DNA of 64,000 bases, taken from contig NZ_CP018092.1 of the NCBI RefSeq assembly GCF_002754935.1, positions 1,736,001 through 1,800,000 of the forward strand. Reading direction: 5' to 3'. The position numbers and the translations under genes are program-made. The DNA is from Thermostichus lividus PCC 6715 (GTDB lineage: Bacteria; Cyanobacteriota; Cyanobacteriia; Thermosynechococcales; Thermosynechococcaceae). The notes beneath the pieces were generated by a model that saw only the letters and a program-made list of their open reading frames with translations, ran no database searches and was not told the origin of the DNA. Below, piece by piece: positions 27,822 to 37,306 of this stretch; position 1 is the first letter of the stretch; each line of letters opens with the position of its first letter.

Positions 27822-28257
27822 GAGTGATGTGGGCGGGCTAAAACCCCTCCGCTTTAGCGAGGGGATACAGCCAACTCAGGGGGCTTTAGCCCTCTCTATG
27901 TGTTAAACTAGAGACGTGGAAAGTAGGCGTATCAACTACGCGAAGAAACATCCTAGTACAGAGAAATCCCGGCAAGTAAGTCACTACCGCTTTGGCGGCA
28001 AGCCTAAACCACTGCAAGCAATGGCAGGATGTTGAGCGTATCGAATTGGCTAGTGTTGAAAAGCGCGAAACCACGAACCGAAACATAAACGTAGTCCCAA
28101 TAGCAGAAATGCTTGAGGTGAGTAGGGGGTCTTTGACTGCCCCCACCCGCATTAAGTTGTGGGTGACAGCTCAAGGGAAAAGCGAAGCAACGCGGCTTCA
28201 GCCCGTTGCGCAGCATCCGTTGGGAATCCCCTCTCTTTCAAGGAGGGGAGAAGTCAA
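27822..28257 (+). mobile_element. non-autonomous IS200/IS605-type relic with subterminal hairpins
   Basis: About 430 bp with no transposase. The right end has the form of IS605/TnpB elements: CGTTGGGAATCCCCTC, a loop, GAGGGGAG and a terminal TCAA at 28254-28257; TCAA is the right cleavage site in IS608. A left hairpin at 27844-27864 uses the same arms (CCCCTC / GAGGGG), and a second hairpin (GGGC-TTTA-GCCC) follows at 27881-27892. The inner sequence may include an omega-RNA-like scaffold. A weak reading frame from 27992 shows no TnpB nuclease motif. The left boundary is uncertain. Confidence 0.5.
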
Positions 28258-28344
28258 GCCGAGCCACCCCTATAGCGTCCTGACCCTCCCATCAGTTATC
28301 TTATTAAAACTCTGCCCCCCCCACAGAACAATGCAGCTCAGGGA

Positions 28345-29637
28345 ATGGACTACAGCCGGCCTGAAATCAACCACGTGCGCTTAGACGATCTTGCGGCTCA
28401 CGATTGGTATCGCTTTGTCCTGTCTTTTCCGCCTCACTTAGTGCAAGATTATTTAGCCAAGTTTCAAATTAACTCGCAACAGCAAGTGCTTGATCCGTTT
28501 TGTGGAACAGGCACGACAGTCGTGGAGTGTAAGAAACTAGGTATTCCTAGTGTTGGGATTGAAGCAAACCCGATGGCATGGTTTGCCGGAACAACCAAGC
28601 GGGATTGGACGCCGGATCCTCATACCTTACTGGAGATAGCCCTCGAAATTGCTACCCGAGCGCAAGCCGCTATATCAATTCACGGTGAACCTCTGAGAAC
28701 CCTACCGGAGGAGAGTTATAGGCTGCTTTTGAAAAACTCTATTAGCCCACTCCCGCTCCATAAGACCCTTATTTTGTTGGAGGCTATTGAAGGCTATCCT
28801 GAGCAGAGCTATTCCTGCCATCTTAAGTTAGCTTTGGCTAAAGCGCTAGTGACATCAATTAGTAATCTGCGGTTTGGACCAGAGGTTGGTGTAGGTAAAC
28901 AAAAGGAGGATGCACCAGTGGTCGAAGCTTGGCTTGAGGAGGTCAGCAGGATAGCAAACGATTTGCCTCAACTGGCACCCTTAATGTCTGTTCCCAGTAA
29001 AATCTATCGTGCGGATTCTCGGCAAATTTTACCAGCCTTGTCACCCAAGTCTATCGATGCAGTGATTACCTCACCGCCCTATCCTAATGAAAAGGACTAT
29101 ACGAGAACGACTCGATTAGAATCGGTTCTCCTAGGATTTATCAAGAACAAAGCTGATTTACGTGCACTTAAGCAAAATCTCATCCGATCTAATACACGCA
29201 ATATCTATAAACTTGATGCAGACGATCGCTGGGTGAATAAACATACAGGCATACAGGCGATCGCTAAGGAAATTGAAGATCGGCGAATTGAATTAGGAAA
29301 AACCAGCGGTTTTGAACGGTTATATCACCGTGCAGTTAAGTTGTACTTTGGCGGCATGGCTAAGCATCTTGCTGATTTACGCTATGTGTTACGGCCAGGG
29401 GCGCATCTTGCCTACGTTGTTGGCGATCAGAGATCCTATTTGCGGGTGATGATTCGCACCGGTCATCTCTTAGCAGAGATTGCCAGTGGATTGGGCTATG
29501 AGGTCTGTGGCATTGATCTTTTCCGTACTCGTGCGGCAACCATTACCAAAGAGCACGTTAGAGAAGAGGTGGTTATGCTGCGTTGGCCCGGAGAGCTGCC
29601 AAATTATCCCTATCCTTTTAGTGATCAAGCCTTATGA
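28345..29637 (+). CDS. DNA methyltransferase (amino-methylating, orphan)
   Basis: A 430-residue SAM-dependent DNA methylase. The SAM motif DPFCGTGTTVVE (about residue 49) comes first. The catalytic motif TSPPYPNEKDYTR comes near residue 240, with a roughly 190-residue segment between that could hold target recognition. SPPY is typical of N4-cytosine or N6-adenine enzymes. No restriction endonuclease is adjacent, so it is probably an orphan or the survivor of a restriction-modification system. The gene sits between a transposon relic and tab2, and its codon choice (more AT-rich, many TTA and ATA) looks unlike its neighbours, suggesting transfer. Confidence 0.8.
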   Translation: MDYSRPEINHVRLDDLAAHDWYRFVLSFPPHLVQDYLAKFQINSQQQVLDPFCGTGTTVVECKKLGIPSVGIEANPMAWFAGTTKRDWTPDPHTLLEIALEIATRAQAAISIHGEPLRTLPEESYRLLLKNSISPLPLHKTLILLEAIEGYPEQSYSCHLKLALAKALVTSISNLRFGPEVGVGKQKEDAPVVEAWLEEVSRIANDLPQLAPLMSVPSKIYRADSRQILPALSPKSIDAVITSPPYPNEKDYTRTTRLESVLLGFIKNKADLRALKQNLIRSNTRNIYKLDADDRWVNKHTGIQAIAKEIEDRRIELGKTSGFERLYHRAVKLYFGGMAKHLADLRYVLRPGAHLAYVVGDQRSYLRVMIRTGHLLAEIASGLGYEVCGIDLFRTRAATITKEHVREEVVMLRWPGELPNYPYPFSDQAL

Positions 29638-30483
29638 ATCACTGCTGCTTTGGTATTCAAGGGGATGTAGCAGCCACAGTGCCGTGTAGGTGGTATCGTT
29701 TTCGGCAGGCTGAATCAGGAAAAAGTGTAAGCCTTGAGTGCGGGCGAGGCGATCGCGAAAGAGATCACCCGCAGCAGCAATCTCTGGATTGCTAAAGGTT
29801 AAAAAGACCCAGCGATCGCGCAGGCCACTGTGGAGGATCACGCCACAGGGTTCACCCCGAATGAATTCCAGCCGATAGGGCGACTGCTCTTGAAACCAGC
29901 GGGCAAGTTTCAACGACTTACGGCCAGCATAAAGAATAATCCCCGGAATGGCACAATCACTCGCAAGGCCGAGGTTTTCAGGCAGCATATCCATCTCAAA
30001 GGACAAAATTCGCAGCGGATACTGCATCAGTTGACTCAGTTGGTCGGGGCTAATGGCGGCAAACTGCCAGTAGTCACCCCAAATGTCATCGGGTAGGGGC
30101 AGTGGCGGTGGCTGGTCGATCGCCAGTGGATCGTAGGCGGCGCCAGTGTAGGTTTCAAGGCTAGGATATGCCGCTGCCCGTTGCAAGAGAAATTGCTTGA
30201 GTGTCAACGTCCGCCGTGTTGCCTCTAGGGGTAGATTTAAGCGTTGACAGGCAACTTCAATTAAACCTAGACTTTGCGGACGAAACACTTGAACGCGATC
30301 GGGCAAGGGCTGACCACAATTACGAAAGGCTTGAGTGAGCCATACTGAAGTTGCCAAAGGCTCTGGGCAAAATTCCGTGTAGTAAAACTGCTGCTGTGGG
30401 TCACAAATTACAAGCTCCCACAAAGGAATTCCTGTAGGAGTTTGCAGGGGGCGGCGATAAAAATCAACTTGCCAGTAGGACAT
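29632..30483 (-). CDS. Tab2/Atab2-family RNA-binding protein
   Basis: A 283-residue DUF1092 protein. Plant and algal relatives bind the psaB mRNA leader and promote photosystem I translation, and cyanobacterial members are thought to have a similar role. Typical segments are YWQVDFYRRPLQ, WELVICDP, FYYTEFCPEPLATS, RPQSLGLIEVACQRLN, and a C-terminal LHFFLIQPAENDTTYTALWLL. The start at 30483 fits the family; an in-frame ATG at 30504 lies upstream. Its stop overlaps the convergent methyltransferase by six bases. A terminator stands between it and ftsH upstream. Confidence 0.85.
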   Translation of the reverse strand: MSYWQVDFYRRPLQTPTGIPLWELVICDPQQQFYYTEFCPEPLATSVWLTQAFRNCGQPLPDRVQVFRPQSLGLIEVACQRLNLPLEATRRTLTLKQFLLQRAAAYPSLETYTGAAYDPLAIDQPPPLPLPDDIWGDYWQFAAISPDQLSQLMQYPLRILSFEMDMLPENLGLASDCAIPGIILYAGRKSLKLARWFQEQSPYRLEFIRGEPCGVILHSGLRDRWVFLTFSNPEIAAAGDLFRDRLARTQGLHFFLIQPAENDTTYTALWLLHPLEYQSSSDS

Positions 30484-30548
30484 TTTTCTGGGGATAAGCA
30501 GCAATATTTTATTAATAAATATGGAGTTCTTAGGATATGCAAAAGCAT

Positions 30549-30584
30549 AAAAAATGAGGTGTCAGTTTTGATACCTGCACCTCA
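30549..30584 (-). terminator. rho-independent terminator of ftsH
   Basis: On the minus strand TGAGGTG-CAG ... CTG-(T)-CACCTCA forms a ten-bp stem with one bulged base and a nine-base loop, followed directly by TTTTTT. It lies 44 bp after the ftsH stop and before the tab2 start. Confidence 0.7.
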
Positions 30585-30627
30585 AATATTTCAACTATAG
30601 AGTTAACTACACTGGGGTAAAAAGACC

Positions 30628-32522
30628 CTACAGTTGCGGCACAAATCGTTCCTTATCAGGTACAACAGTATATTCAGCAACAATTTGCCGGAACTCTTCT
30701 CCGTCAATGGTTTCTTTTTCTATCAATAGGTCCACTAAGCGATCAATGACTACACGATGTTCACGGATCAGCTTAATGGCTAACTCATAGCTGTGCTGCA
30801 CCAGTTCGCGGACTTGGGCATCAATGCGGGCGGCAATTTCTTCGGAGTACTCTGAGCGAGAGACCAGATCGCGCCCTAGAAAGACTTCGCCATTTTGGCT
30901 TTCCAACGAGAGCGGCCCAAGGTCAGACATGCCAAAGCGGGTGACCATCTGCCGTGCCATAGCAGTCACCTGTTGCAGATCATTGCTAGCCCCTGTGGTG
31001 ACTTCTGCATCGCCAAAGACGACGTATTCAGCGGCACGTCCCCCTAGGGCACCGGCCATCCGTGCCATGAGTTGCGATCGCGAGATCAGGCCTGAATCTT
31101 CTGAGGGCATGAACCACGTCAGGCCACGAGCCTGGCCCCGAGGTACAAGGGTGACCTTTTGAACAGGGTCGTGATCCTTGAGCAGCGTACCGACAATGGC
31201 ATGCCCTACTTCGTGGTAGGCAATCAAGCGCTTACTTTTGCCGTCAATGAGGGGGGTGCCTTCCATACCGGCTACAACCCGATCCACGGCATCATCAATT
31301 TCCAGCATGGTGATGGCGGGTTTGCGACGACGGGCTGTGAGGATTGCTGCTTCGTTGAGCAGGTTGGCTAAGTCAGCACCCGTGAAGCCAGGGGTGCGGC
31401 GAGCAATAGCCTCTAGGGAGACTTCAGGGGCGAGTTTCTTGTTACGGGCATGAACATTTAAAATCGACAGCCGGCCTTTAATGTCGGGGGCATCTACAAT
31501 CACTTGGCGATCGAACCGCCCGGGGCGCAGTAATGCGGCATCGAGGACATCGGGACGGTTGGTTGCCGCAATGATAATGATGCCGGTGTTGCCCTCAAAG
31601 CCATCCATTTCCGTCAGCAACTGGTTGAGGGTTTGCTCGCGCTCATCATTGCCACCGCCAATACCGGCACCGCGCTGGCGACCCACCGCATCAATTTCAT
31701 CAATAAAAATCAGGCAAGGGGCATTCTCTTTCGCTTTCTTAAAGAGATCCCGTACCCGCGAGGCACCGACCCCCACAAACATTTCCACAAACTCTGAGCC
31801 AGAAATGGAGAAGAAGGGCACACCGGCTTCCCCCGCAATGGCCTTGGCCAACATGGTTTTACCCGTTCCTGGGGGCCCACCAACAGGACACCCTTGGGAA
31901 TGCGGGCACCCACTGCGGTGAATTTTTCTGGCTTCTTCAAAAAGGTAACGACTTCTTGGAGTTCTTCTTTAGCTTCATCGACGCCAGCAACATCGTCAAA
32001 CATTACGCCTGTTTTGGCTTCCATCTGAAAACGCGCCCGGGACTTGCCAAAGTTCATTGCTTGGCCGGGGCCACCGGGGACGTTGCTCGAGCGCCGAAAG
32101 AGGAAAAAGAGACCGCCGATGAGCAAAATTGGAAAGAGAAGATTACCCAGCAGACCCCAAATAGCGCCATCGTTGCGAGTCGGGTGCACGTCTAGTTCAA
32201 CGTGCTGCTCGCGCAACTTACTAATAATCTCAGGGGAGGTGCCGGGCATATCGACCCGTACGCGCAAGGGTCGTCCATTGACTAGCTCTGGGTCAGACAC
32301 ATCAACAATGGCGGTACGGCCGTTATCAAAAATATCGACTCTACTAATGCGCCCAGCATCCAGATAACTGAGAAACCGACTATAACTCATGCGGGTGCTG
32401 GCGGTGTTGAGTGGGGGTTGGCTTTGGCTGAGCATAAAGTTGCTGGCACCCTGCCAAATCAAGACTCCTACAAGAAGTAGGGGGACTGACCAAAGAAGCA
32501 GTGTTTTCCAAGAGACTTTCAT
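30628..32522 (-). CDS. ftsH: FtsH2-like thylakoid/plasma membrane protease (frameshifted as sequenced)
   Basis: An ATP-dependent zinc metalloprotease; the close relatives FtsH2/FtsH3 degrade damaged D1 in photosystem II repair. Two N-terminal membrane helices flank a lumenal domain. The AAA module then shows Walker A, the SRH region ([21 protein letters not shown]) and the zinc site HEVGH, ending [18 protein letters not shown]. Walker A itself is split. At the five-G run 31871-31875 one more base turns [10 protein letters not shown] into [17 protein letters not shown] and restores about 631 residues. Such a break would destroy ATP binding, so an assembly indel is likely. The sequence most resembles Synechocystis Slr0228 from memory. 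Confidence 0.93.
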
Positions 32523-32587
32523 GGGCGGTATTTATTATTCAGATTCTTAACTAAATTTAACATAAGGATCAGAAGAGTGGGAAACCG

Positions 32588-35002
32588 CTAATTCATCATC
32601 CCCTCGAGGAGGCGATCGCGCCGTTGCTTGAGGGTTGAGCGCAGCAATGGATAAGCCTGTAATTCTGGATCCTTAGCGAGCAGGTCGGCAGCGGCCTGCC
32701 GAGCGTCCTCCAAACAGTCTTGGTCGTCAACTAAGCTCGCGAGGGCAAAATCCGGTAACCCCGATTGACGGGTTCCCAGCACCTCACCAGGACCGCGCAA
32801 CCGCAAATCCATTTCAGCAATAAAAAAACCATCTTGGGACTGGGCTAAGACGTTTAAGCGTTGCTTGGCGGCATCGCTACGGGAGCTATTGAGCAAGATA
32901 CAGAAGGACGGATAGCGACCGCGCCCGACCCGACCCCGCAGTTGATGAAGTTGGGACAGGCCAAAGCGTTCGGCGTGTTCAATGAGCATCACTGTGGCAT
33001 TGGGGACATCCACCCCGACTTCCACGACGGTGGTGGCCACCAGAATATCTAGTTCTCCTTTGGCAAACGCCTGAATCGCTGTATCTTTTTCGCTAGGGTT
33101 CATGCGGCCATGGAGGAGGCCAACGCGAAAGTTGGGGAAAATATCGCTCTGGAGACGGTCGTGTTCAGCAATGGCAGATTTGAGATCTAGCTTTTCTGAC
33201 TCTTCCACTAGGGGCAGAATAATATAGGCTTGGCGGCCTTGCGCTACTTCACGGCGGATAAGATCGTAGGCATGGGGGCGATCGCCCCGTCCTAGTACGG
33301 TTGTTTGAATAGGTTGGCGACCGGGGGGGAGTTCATCAATTTGGCTCACCTCCAGGTCGCCATGGAGCGTCAAGGCCAAGGTACGCGGTATCGGTGTAGC
33401 CGTCATGGTCAATACATGGGGAAGCTCCCCCTTCGCTTGCAACTTGGCGCGCTGAGCGACCCCAAAGCGATGCTGTTCGTCAATGATCACTAAACCCAAG
33501 CGAGCGAAGGTTACCCCGTCCTGAATGAGGGCATGGGTTCCCACTAGGAGCGGTAGCTCCCCCGTGGCTAACTGATCTAGGATCTGTCGCCGTTTAGCAG
33601 TACGGACTGACCCCGTCAGCACTTCTACAGGCAGATGCAGGGGCGTCAACCACTCCAGAAGTTTACGGTAGTGTTGCTCAGCGAGCACTTCGGTGGGGGC
33701 CATGAGCGCTGCCTGATAGCCAGACTGAATGGCTGCCAAGAGTGTAATCACCGCCACCACCGTTTTCCCGGATCCCACATCCCCTTGAACCAGGCGGTTC
33801 ATGGGAACCGGTTGCTGTAAATCTGCCAAAATCTCGGCCACAACCCGCTGCTGCGCTCTGGTGAGTTCAAAGGGCAGCTGGCCATAAAACTGCTCAATGA
33901 GTTTCCCTTGAGGGCTAACGGGTGGGCTGTGCTGCTGCTGGTGTTGGCGACGACGTTGCAGCAGGCTCAACTGCAAATAAAAGAATTCATCAAAAATGAG
34001 CCGTCGCCGTGCCTGTGCGAGGCAGTCGTGATCCGTGGGGAAGTGAATCTGCCGCAGGGCGGTTTCAAGGCCGATTAAGCCATGGGCACGGGCGATCGCC
34101 GCGGGCAGGGGATCGGGGTACCCGCTCAGCAAGGGCAGCACGCGATCCACAGCACGGCGCAGGATGCCGGGGGAGATCCCCTCGGTTAGGGGATACACCG
34201 GCACAATGCGCCCCACCGACAGAGACTCAATCTCAGCGCCAGCGTGCTCCAGCACCTCTAGCTCCGGGTTATCGAGGGTTAGGCCATAGGTGCTGGCTTT
34301 CACTAACCCGGAGGCTGCCACAGTGGTTTGCGGGGCATACAACCGCTTTTGTTGCTCCTGCCACCCCCGCTGGGCATAACGCGCCCCAGCATAAAAGCGA
34401 CTGAGACGAATTTGGCCACTGCGATCCTGGAGCACCAATTCGAGGATGGTTAACTTGGCATTCCGGGGACTGGTAAAGCAGTTGCAACGGCGTACGGTGC
34501 CCACAAGGGTCACGGTTTGCCCTGGCTCTAGCTCACGAATCGCCACTTGACGGGCATAATCAATGTAATCGCGCGGAAAGTAGTAGATGAGATCATTCAG
34601 CGTGTAAAGACCGAGTTTGGCTAAGCGATCGGCAGTGCGATCGCCAATGCCGGAGATTTTTGCAAGGGATTGTTGCCAAGGATCGGGGCGCGGTGCAGCC
34701 GTTAACTGTTTGTGCACCTCGTAGAGGAGTTGGCGGGTTTTCACCACAAGGTGCTGTCGCTCAGGGGTGGAGAGGTTAGGGTAGTCTGCGTAGGCGGCAG
34801 CGGTCTGTTGCCAGCGATCGCGCACCTGAGTTGGCAGGTGTTGCAGCGGGGCTTGACTGAGTTCTTGGTGTAAATATTCGCTAAAGCGGGAGGTCTTACC
34901 CTGCAAATTACAAAAGCCCCGCTCGGTTTCAATGGCAAGGGCGCGTTGTAAGCGTGGCCAATCCAGTGACACCGAGGGTCTCCTTACGCTAGTCCGCGGC
35001 AT
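32588..35002 (-). CDS. recG: ATP-dependent DNA helicase RecG
   Basis: A branch-migrating helicase that remodels stalled forks and recombination intermediates. About 804 residues. An N-terminal extension typical of cyanobacteria precedes the wedge (OB-fold) domain (TVTLVGTVRRCNCF). The helicase core follows with Walker A GDVGSGKT, the DExH-type IIDEQHRFGV, TATPIPRTL, and the C-terminal TTVVEVGVDVPNATVMLIEHAERFGLSQLHQLRGRVGRG. The start at 35002 (MPRTSVRRPSVSLDWPRLQ) lies inside the last codons of the upstream coiled-coil gene, giving a 14-bp overlap and likely coupling. Confidence 0.92.
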   Translation of the reverse strand: MPRTSVRRPSVSLDWPRLQRALAIETERGFCNLQGKTSRFSEYLHQELSQAPLQHLPTQVRDRWQQTAAAYADYPNLSTPERQHLVVKTRQLLYEVHKQLTAAPRPDPWQQSLAKISGIGDRTADRLAKLGLYTLNDLIYYFPRDYIDYARQVAIRELEPGQTVTLVGTVRRCNCFTSPRNAKLTILELVLQDRSGQIRLSRFYAGARYAQRGWQEQQKRLYAPQTTVAASGLVKASTYGLTLDNPELEVLEHAGAEIESLSVGRIVPVYPLTEGISPGILRRAVDRVLPLLSGYPDPLPAAIARAHGLIGLETALRQIHFPTDHDCLAQARRRLIFDEFFYLQLSLLQRRRQHQQQHSPPVSPQGKLIEQFYGQLPFELTRAQQRVVAEILADLQQPVPMNRLVQGDVGSGKTVVAVITLLAAIQSGYQAALMAPTEVLAEQHYRKLLEWLTPLHLPVEVLTGSVRTAKRRQILDQLATGELPLLVGTHALIQDGVTFARLGLVIIDEQHRFGVAQRAKLQAKGELPHVLTMTATPIPRTLALTLHGDLEVSQIDELPPGRQPIQTTVLGRGDRPHAYDLIRREVAQGRQAYIILPLVEESEKLDLKSAIAEHDRLQSDIFPNFRVGLLHGRMNPSEKDTAIQAFAKGELDILVATTVVEVGVDVPNATVMLIEHAERFGLSQLHQLRGRVGRGRYPSFCILLNSSRSDAAKQRLNVLAQSQDGFFIAEMDLRLRGPGEVLGTRQSGLPDFALASLVDDQDCLEDARQAAADLLAKDPELQAYPLLRSTLKQRRDRLLEGMMN

Positions 35003-35828
35003 CCTGAAAATGGTTGGCTTCGTTGGCTTTCCACGTCTGCCACCAGACACGGCTGGCTTTCAGGGTCAGGTACTGGCGCTGTTTTTTATGCAGTTGCTGT
35101 TGCAGGCTGGCCAACCGGGATTCCAGTTCGCGAATCTGACTGCGCTGATGAGCAAGGGAGGGGTGCTGAAACTCTAACTCCTCCAACTGGAGATAGATGG
35201 CTGCTATTGGATGAGGGGCCGGGTTTGCACTCTTGTCTTCAGTGTTCGCGTTCTCCTGCGTTTGTTGCTCCTCCAGCATCATCGTGAGCAGATGGGGAAT
35301 GCGACCCAAAGGACGATTTTCGGCCTTACTGGCAATATCTAGGATGACGGCAATGGGGGCAGGGGGCAAAATTGCGGCACGTTGCAATAGGTGATTCATC
35401 TTGAGAGAGCCGCGGTACAGGGTTTTGCTGAGTTTCTTCTGTAGGGAGTCGTCCGGGGCGATAGAATCCTCAGCCTCATCCTCGGAGTCATCGGGCACTG
35501 CCGCTGCAGATTCCTCGCCTGCGTCCTCTTGGGCTGACGCTTCCTGCTGGTGCGGCTGAAGGCGCAGAATCGCTGCTTCTAGGCTCAGGGCAAGCTGATA
35601 AATACGCTGTTGCAACTGTTGGCGATCGCCCTCCTCAAGAGTTAGAAACTGCTCAGGAAACACTTGGGTGCACACTTGGTAGCTAACAGTAATAAGCTGC
35701 TGACGGGCGATCGGAGCTAGTACCTGAAGGTATGCATCATAGAGGTGGCGCATTTCTTGGAGGGTACCCATCAGCAGCCCCTGCAGAGCCAGTACTTCCT
35801 GTTCAACGGTTTCTAAACTTCCAGACAT
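34989..35828 (-). CDS. conserved cyanobacterial protein with acidic linker and coiled coil
   Basis: A 279-residue soluble protein in three parts. First, a helical N-terminal region of about 95 residues (VEQEVLALQGLLMGTLQEMRHLYDAYLQ). Second, an acidic low-complexity linker (SAQEDAGEESAAAVPDDSEDEAEDS, about residues 97-125). Third, a helical C-terminal half ending in a coiled coil (SQIRELESRLASLQQQLHKKQRQYL). I do not recognise it. The overlap with recG suggests coordinated expression and a possible DNA-repair link, which is inference from position only. Confidence 0.6.
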   Translation of the reverse strand: MSGSLETVEQEVLALQGLLMGTLQEMRHLYDAYLQVLAPIARQQLITVSYQVCTQVFPEQFLTLEEGDRQQLQQRIYQLALSLEAAILRLQPHQQEASAQEDAGEESAAAVPDDSEDEAEDSIAPDDSLQKKLSKTLYRGSLKMNHLLQRAAILPPAPIAVILDIASKAENRPLGRIPHLLTMMLEEQQTQENANTEDKSANPAPHPIAAIYLQLEELEFQHPSLAHQRSQIRELESRLASLQQQLHKKQRQYLTLKASRVWWQTWKANEANHFQDAAD

Positions 35829-35923
35829 AGACCTCCACTGTTCGCTAGCGTGCGAGGGGACATCCCCATAGCCATCTCCCAGACGAAAACTATTAAAGAC
35901 TATTAATATTAATATCTTGGCAA

Positions 35924-35957
35924 GATACTCCCCTGATAGGCCAACCAGAGGAGTATC
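35924..35957. terminator. hairpin downstream of tal
   Basis: GATACTCC / GGAGTATC arms (eight bp, extended by CT/AG after one mismatch) enclose a 13-base loop 26 bp after the tal stop. The following minus-strand sequence is AT-rich but has no clean T run, so it may be a weak terminator or an RNA-stability hairpin. Confidence 0.4.
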
Positions 35958-35982
35958 GTAGCAGCATTGACAACGTAGTCAG

Positions 35983-37155
35983 CTAGCGAGCCTTGGCTAA
36001 ATGCAGCACAGCCCCCAAGCCCGCACCCATATCTTCGGGTGTGACTTTACCGTCATGATTGGCATCAAGGGCATCAAACACCGCATCGGTGCCTAACCAC
36101 TCTTCGCGGGTAATAATTCCATCACCATCCAGATCGTAAACATGAAACAGCTCCTCTGCCGCATGGGTCAGGGTCGATTCCCCTTCGAGTCGTGCCAGTC
36201 GTTGCGACAGTAAGTCTTCTAAGGTTTCTAATGCCTTCGTAAAGCCCTTAATTCCCTCATCCAGCTTTTCACTAGCCATCGCATCAGCGGCATGCATTTG
36301 GGCAAACGTCACCTCATCCATCGTCAGTTTCTCAATGGTGAGACTAGCGGCAGTCGCTGGGTCGAGCTTGCGGGGTAACTCGCCGTTGGTGCTCTGCAAT
36401 TCCTGTAGCAGAGCCGGAGAAATGGTCAGTAAATCGCAGCCTGCTAGCTCAGTAATTTCGCCAATGTTACGGAAACTAGCGCCCATGACTTCAGTGGCAT
36501 AACCAAACTTCTTGTAGTAGTTATAGATTCGGGTGACAGAAATCACCCCCGGATCCTCGCTGGGCGGATAGTCCTTGCCGGTTTTTTTCTTATACCAATC
36601 CAGAATGCGACCCACAAAGGGGGAAATTAAGGTGACACCCGCTTCAGCGCAGGCCACCGCCTGATGTAGCCCAAACAGCAGGGTGAGGTTACAGTGAATC
36701 CCTTCTTTTTCTAGCGTTTCTGCGGCGCGAATCCCCTCCCACGTTGAGGCAATTTTAATCAGAACGCGATCGCGCCCTACCCCCGCGGCTTCGTACTGGG
36801 CAATGAGATCCCGGGCTTTAGCTACGGTTGCCGCTGTATCGTAGGACAGTCGGGCATCCACTTCTGTCGAGACCCGACCGGGAATAATGTTTAAAATTTT
36901 TAGCCCAAAGGCCACGGCTAAGCGGTCAACGGCAAGGGAGACGACCTCCTTTGCGGTGGCTCCAGACCCTAGGTGCTCTTTTGCCTTGAGTAGGGTCTCA
37001 TCAACAATCGGCTGATATTCGGCCATCTGAGCGGCGGCGGTAATCAACGAGGGATTAGTGGTCGCATCGCGGGGGGTAAATTTTTCAATGGCCAAAATGT
37101 CTCCGGTATCTGCAACCACGACCGTCATTTTTCGTAACTGTTCTAGCAGGTTCAT
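35983..37155 (-). CDS. tal: transaldolase with C-terminal EF-hand pair
   Basis: Transfers dihydroxyacetone units between sugar phosphates in the pentose-phosphate pathway. The class I barrel occupies about 320 residues: [27 protein letters not shown], the Schiff-base lysine in [43 protein letters not shown]. The tail of about 70 residues carries two canonical EF-hand loops, [12 protein letters not shown] and [12 protein letters not shown], so calcium binding is predicted. Cyanobacterial transaldolases with this tail are known, but the effect of calcium on activity is not. An inverted repeat GAGACA / TGTCTC lies directly before the start codon. Confidence 0.92.
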   Translation of the reverse strand: MNLLEQLRKMTVVVADTGDILAIEKFTPRDATTNPSLITAAAQMAEYQPIVDETLLKAKEHLGSGATAKEVVSLAVDRLAVAFGLKILNIIPGRVSTEVDARLSYDTAATVAKARDLIAQYEAAGVGRDRVLIKIASTWEGIRAAETLEKEGIHCNLTLLFGLHQAVACAEAGVTLISPFVGRILDWYKKKTGKDYPPSEDPGVISVTRIYNYYKKFGYATEVMGASFRNIGEITELAGCDLLTISPALLQELQSTNGELPRKLDPATAASLTIEKLTMDEVTFAQMHAADAMASEKLDEGIKGFTKALETLEDLLSQRLARLEGESTLTHAAEELFHVYDLDGDGIITREEWLGTDAVFDALDANHDGKVTPEDMGAGLGAVLHLAKAR

Positions 37156-37180
37156 GAGACAGGCATCCCAAACGTGTCTC
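37156..37180. promoter_or_regulatory. inverted repeat adjoining the tal start codon
   Basis: GAGACA and TGTCTC, 13 bases apart, begin one base from the tal ATG in its 5' leader. They could form a hairpin that masks the ribosome site or serve as an operator. Suggestive only. Confidence 0.28.
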
Positions 37181-37247
37181 TTTTATCTTAGTGCGCCACC
37201 TCAAGACCCCGTTGCTCTCCTGCAGCTCGGCATTCCCATCCGTCGCA

Positions 37248-37269
37248 GCCGATATAATGCCGATATAAT
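37248..37269 (+). repeat. tandem duplication of GCCGATATAAT in the leuC promoter
   Basis: Two perfect, adjacent 11-bp copies, each containing a consensus TATAAT -10 hexamer, end 37 bp before the leuC start. No good -35 is visible at 17 bp from either copy. The duplication offers two alternative -10 boxes and may have arisen by slippage. Confidence 0.55.
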
Positions 37270-37306
37270 AAAGTGATCCACATTTTTTGTTTCTCTCTTA
37301 ACCCTT

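Noticed and set aside
27836-28257. Group II intron or CRISPR array as an explanation of the structured gap
   Set aside because: No domain V pattern, no reverse transcriptase and no regularly spaced direct repeats are present. The hairpins and the terminal TCAA fit IS200/IS605 ends better.
27992-28384. A 130-codon frame across the IS605-type relic and into the methyltransferase
   Set aside because: It has no TnpB nuclease or zinc-finger motif, crosses the element's right-end hairpin and overlaps the methyltransferase start in another frame. It is better explained as non-coding element sequence.
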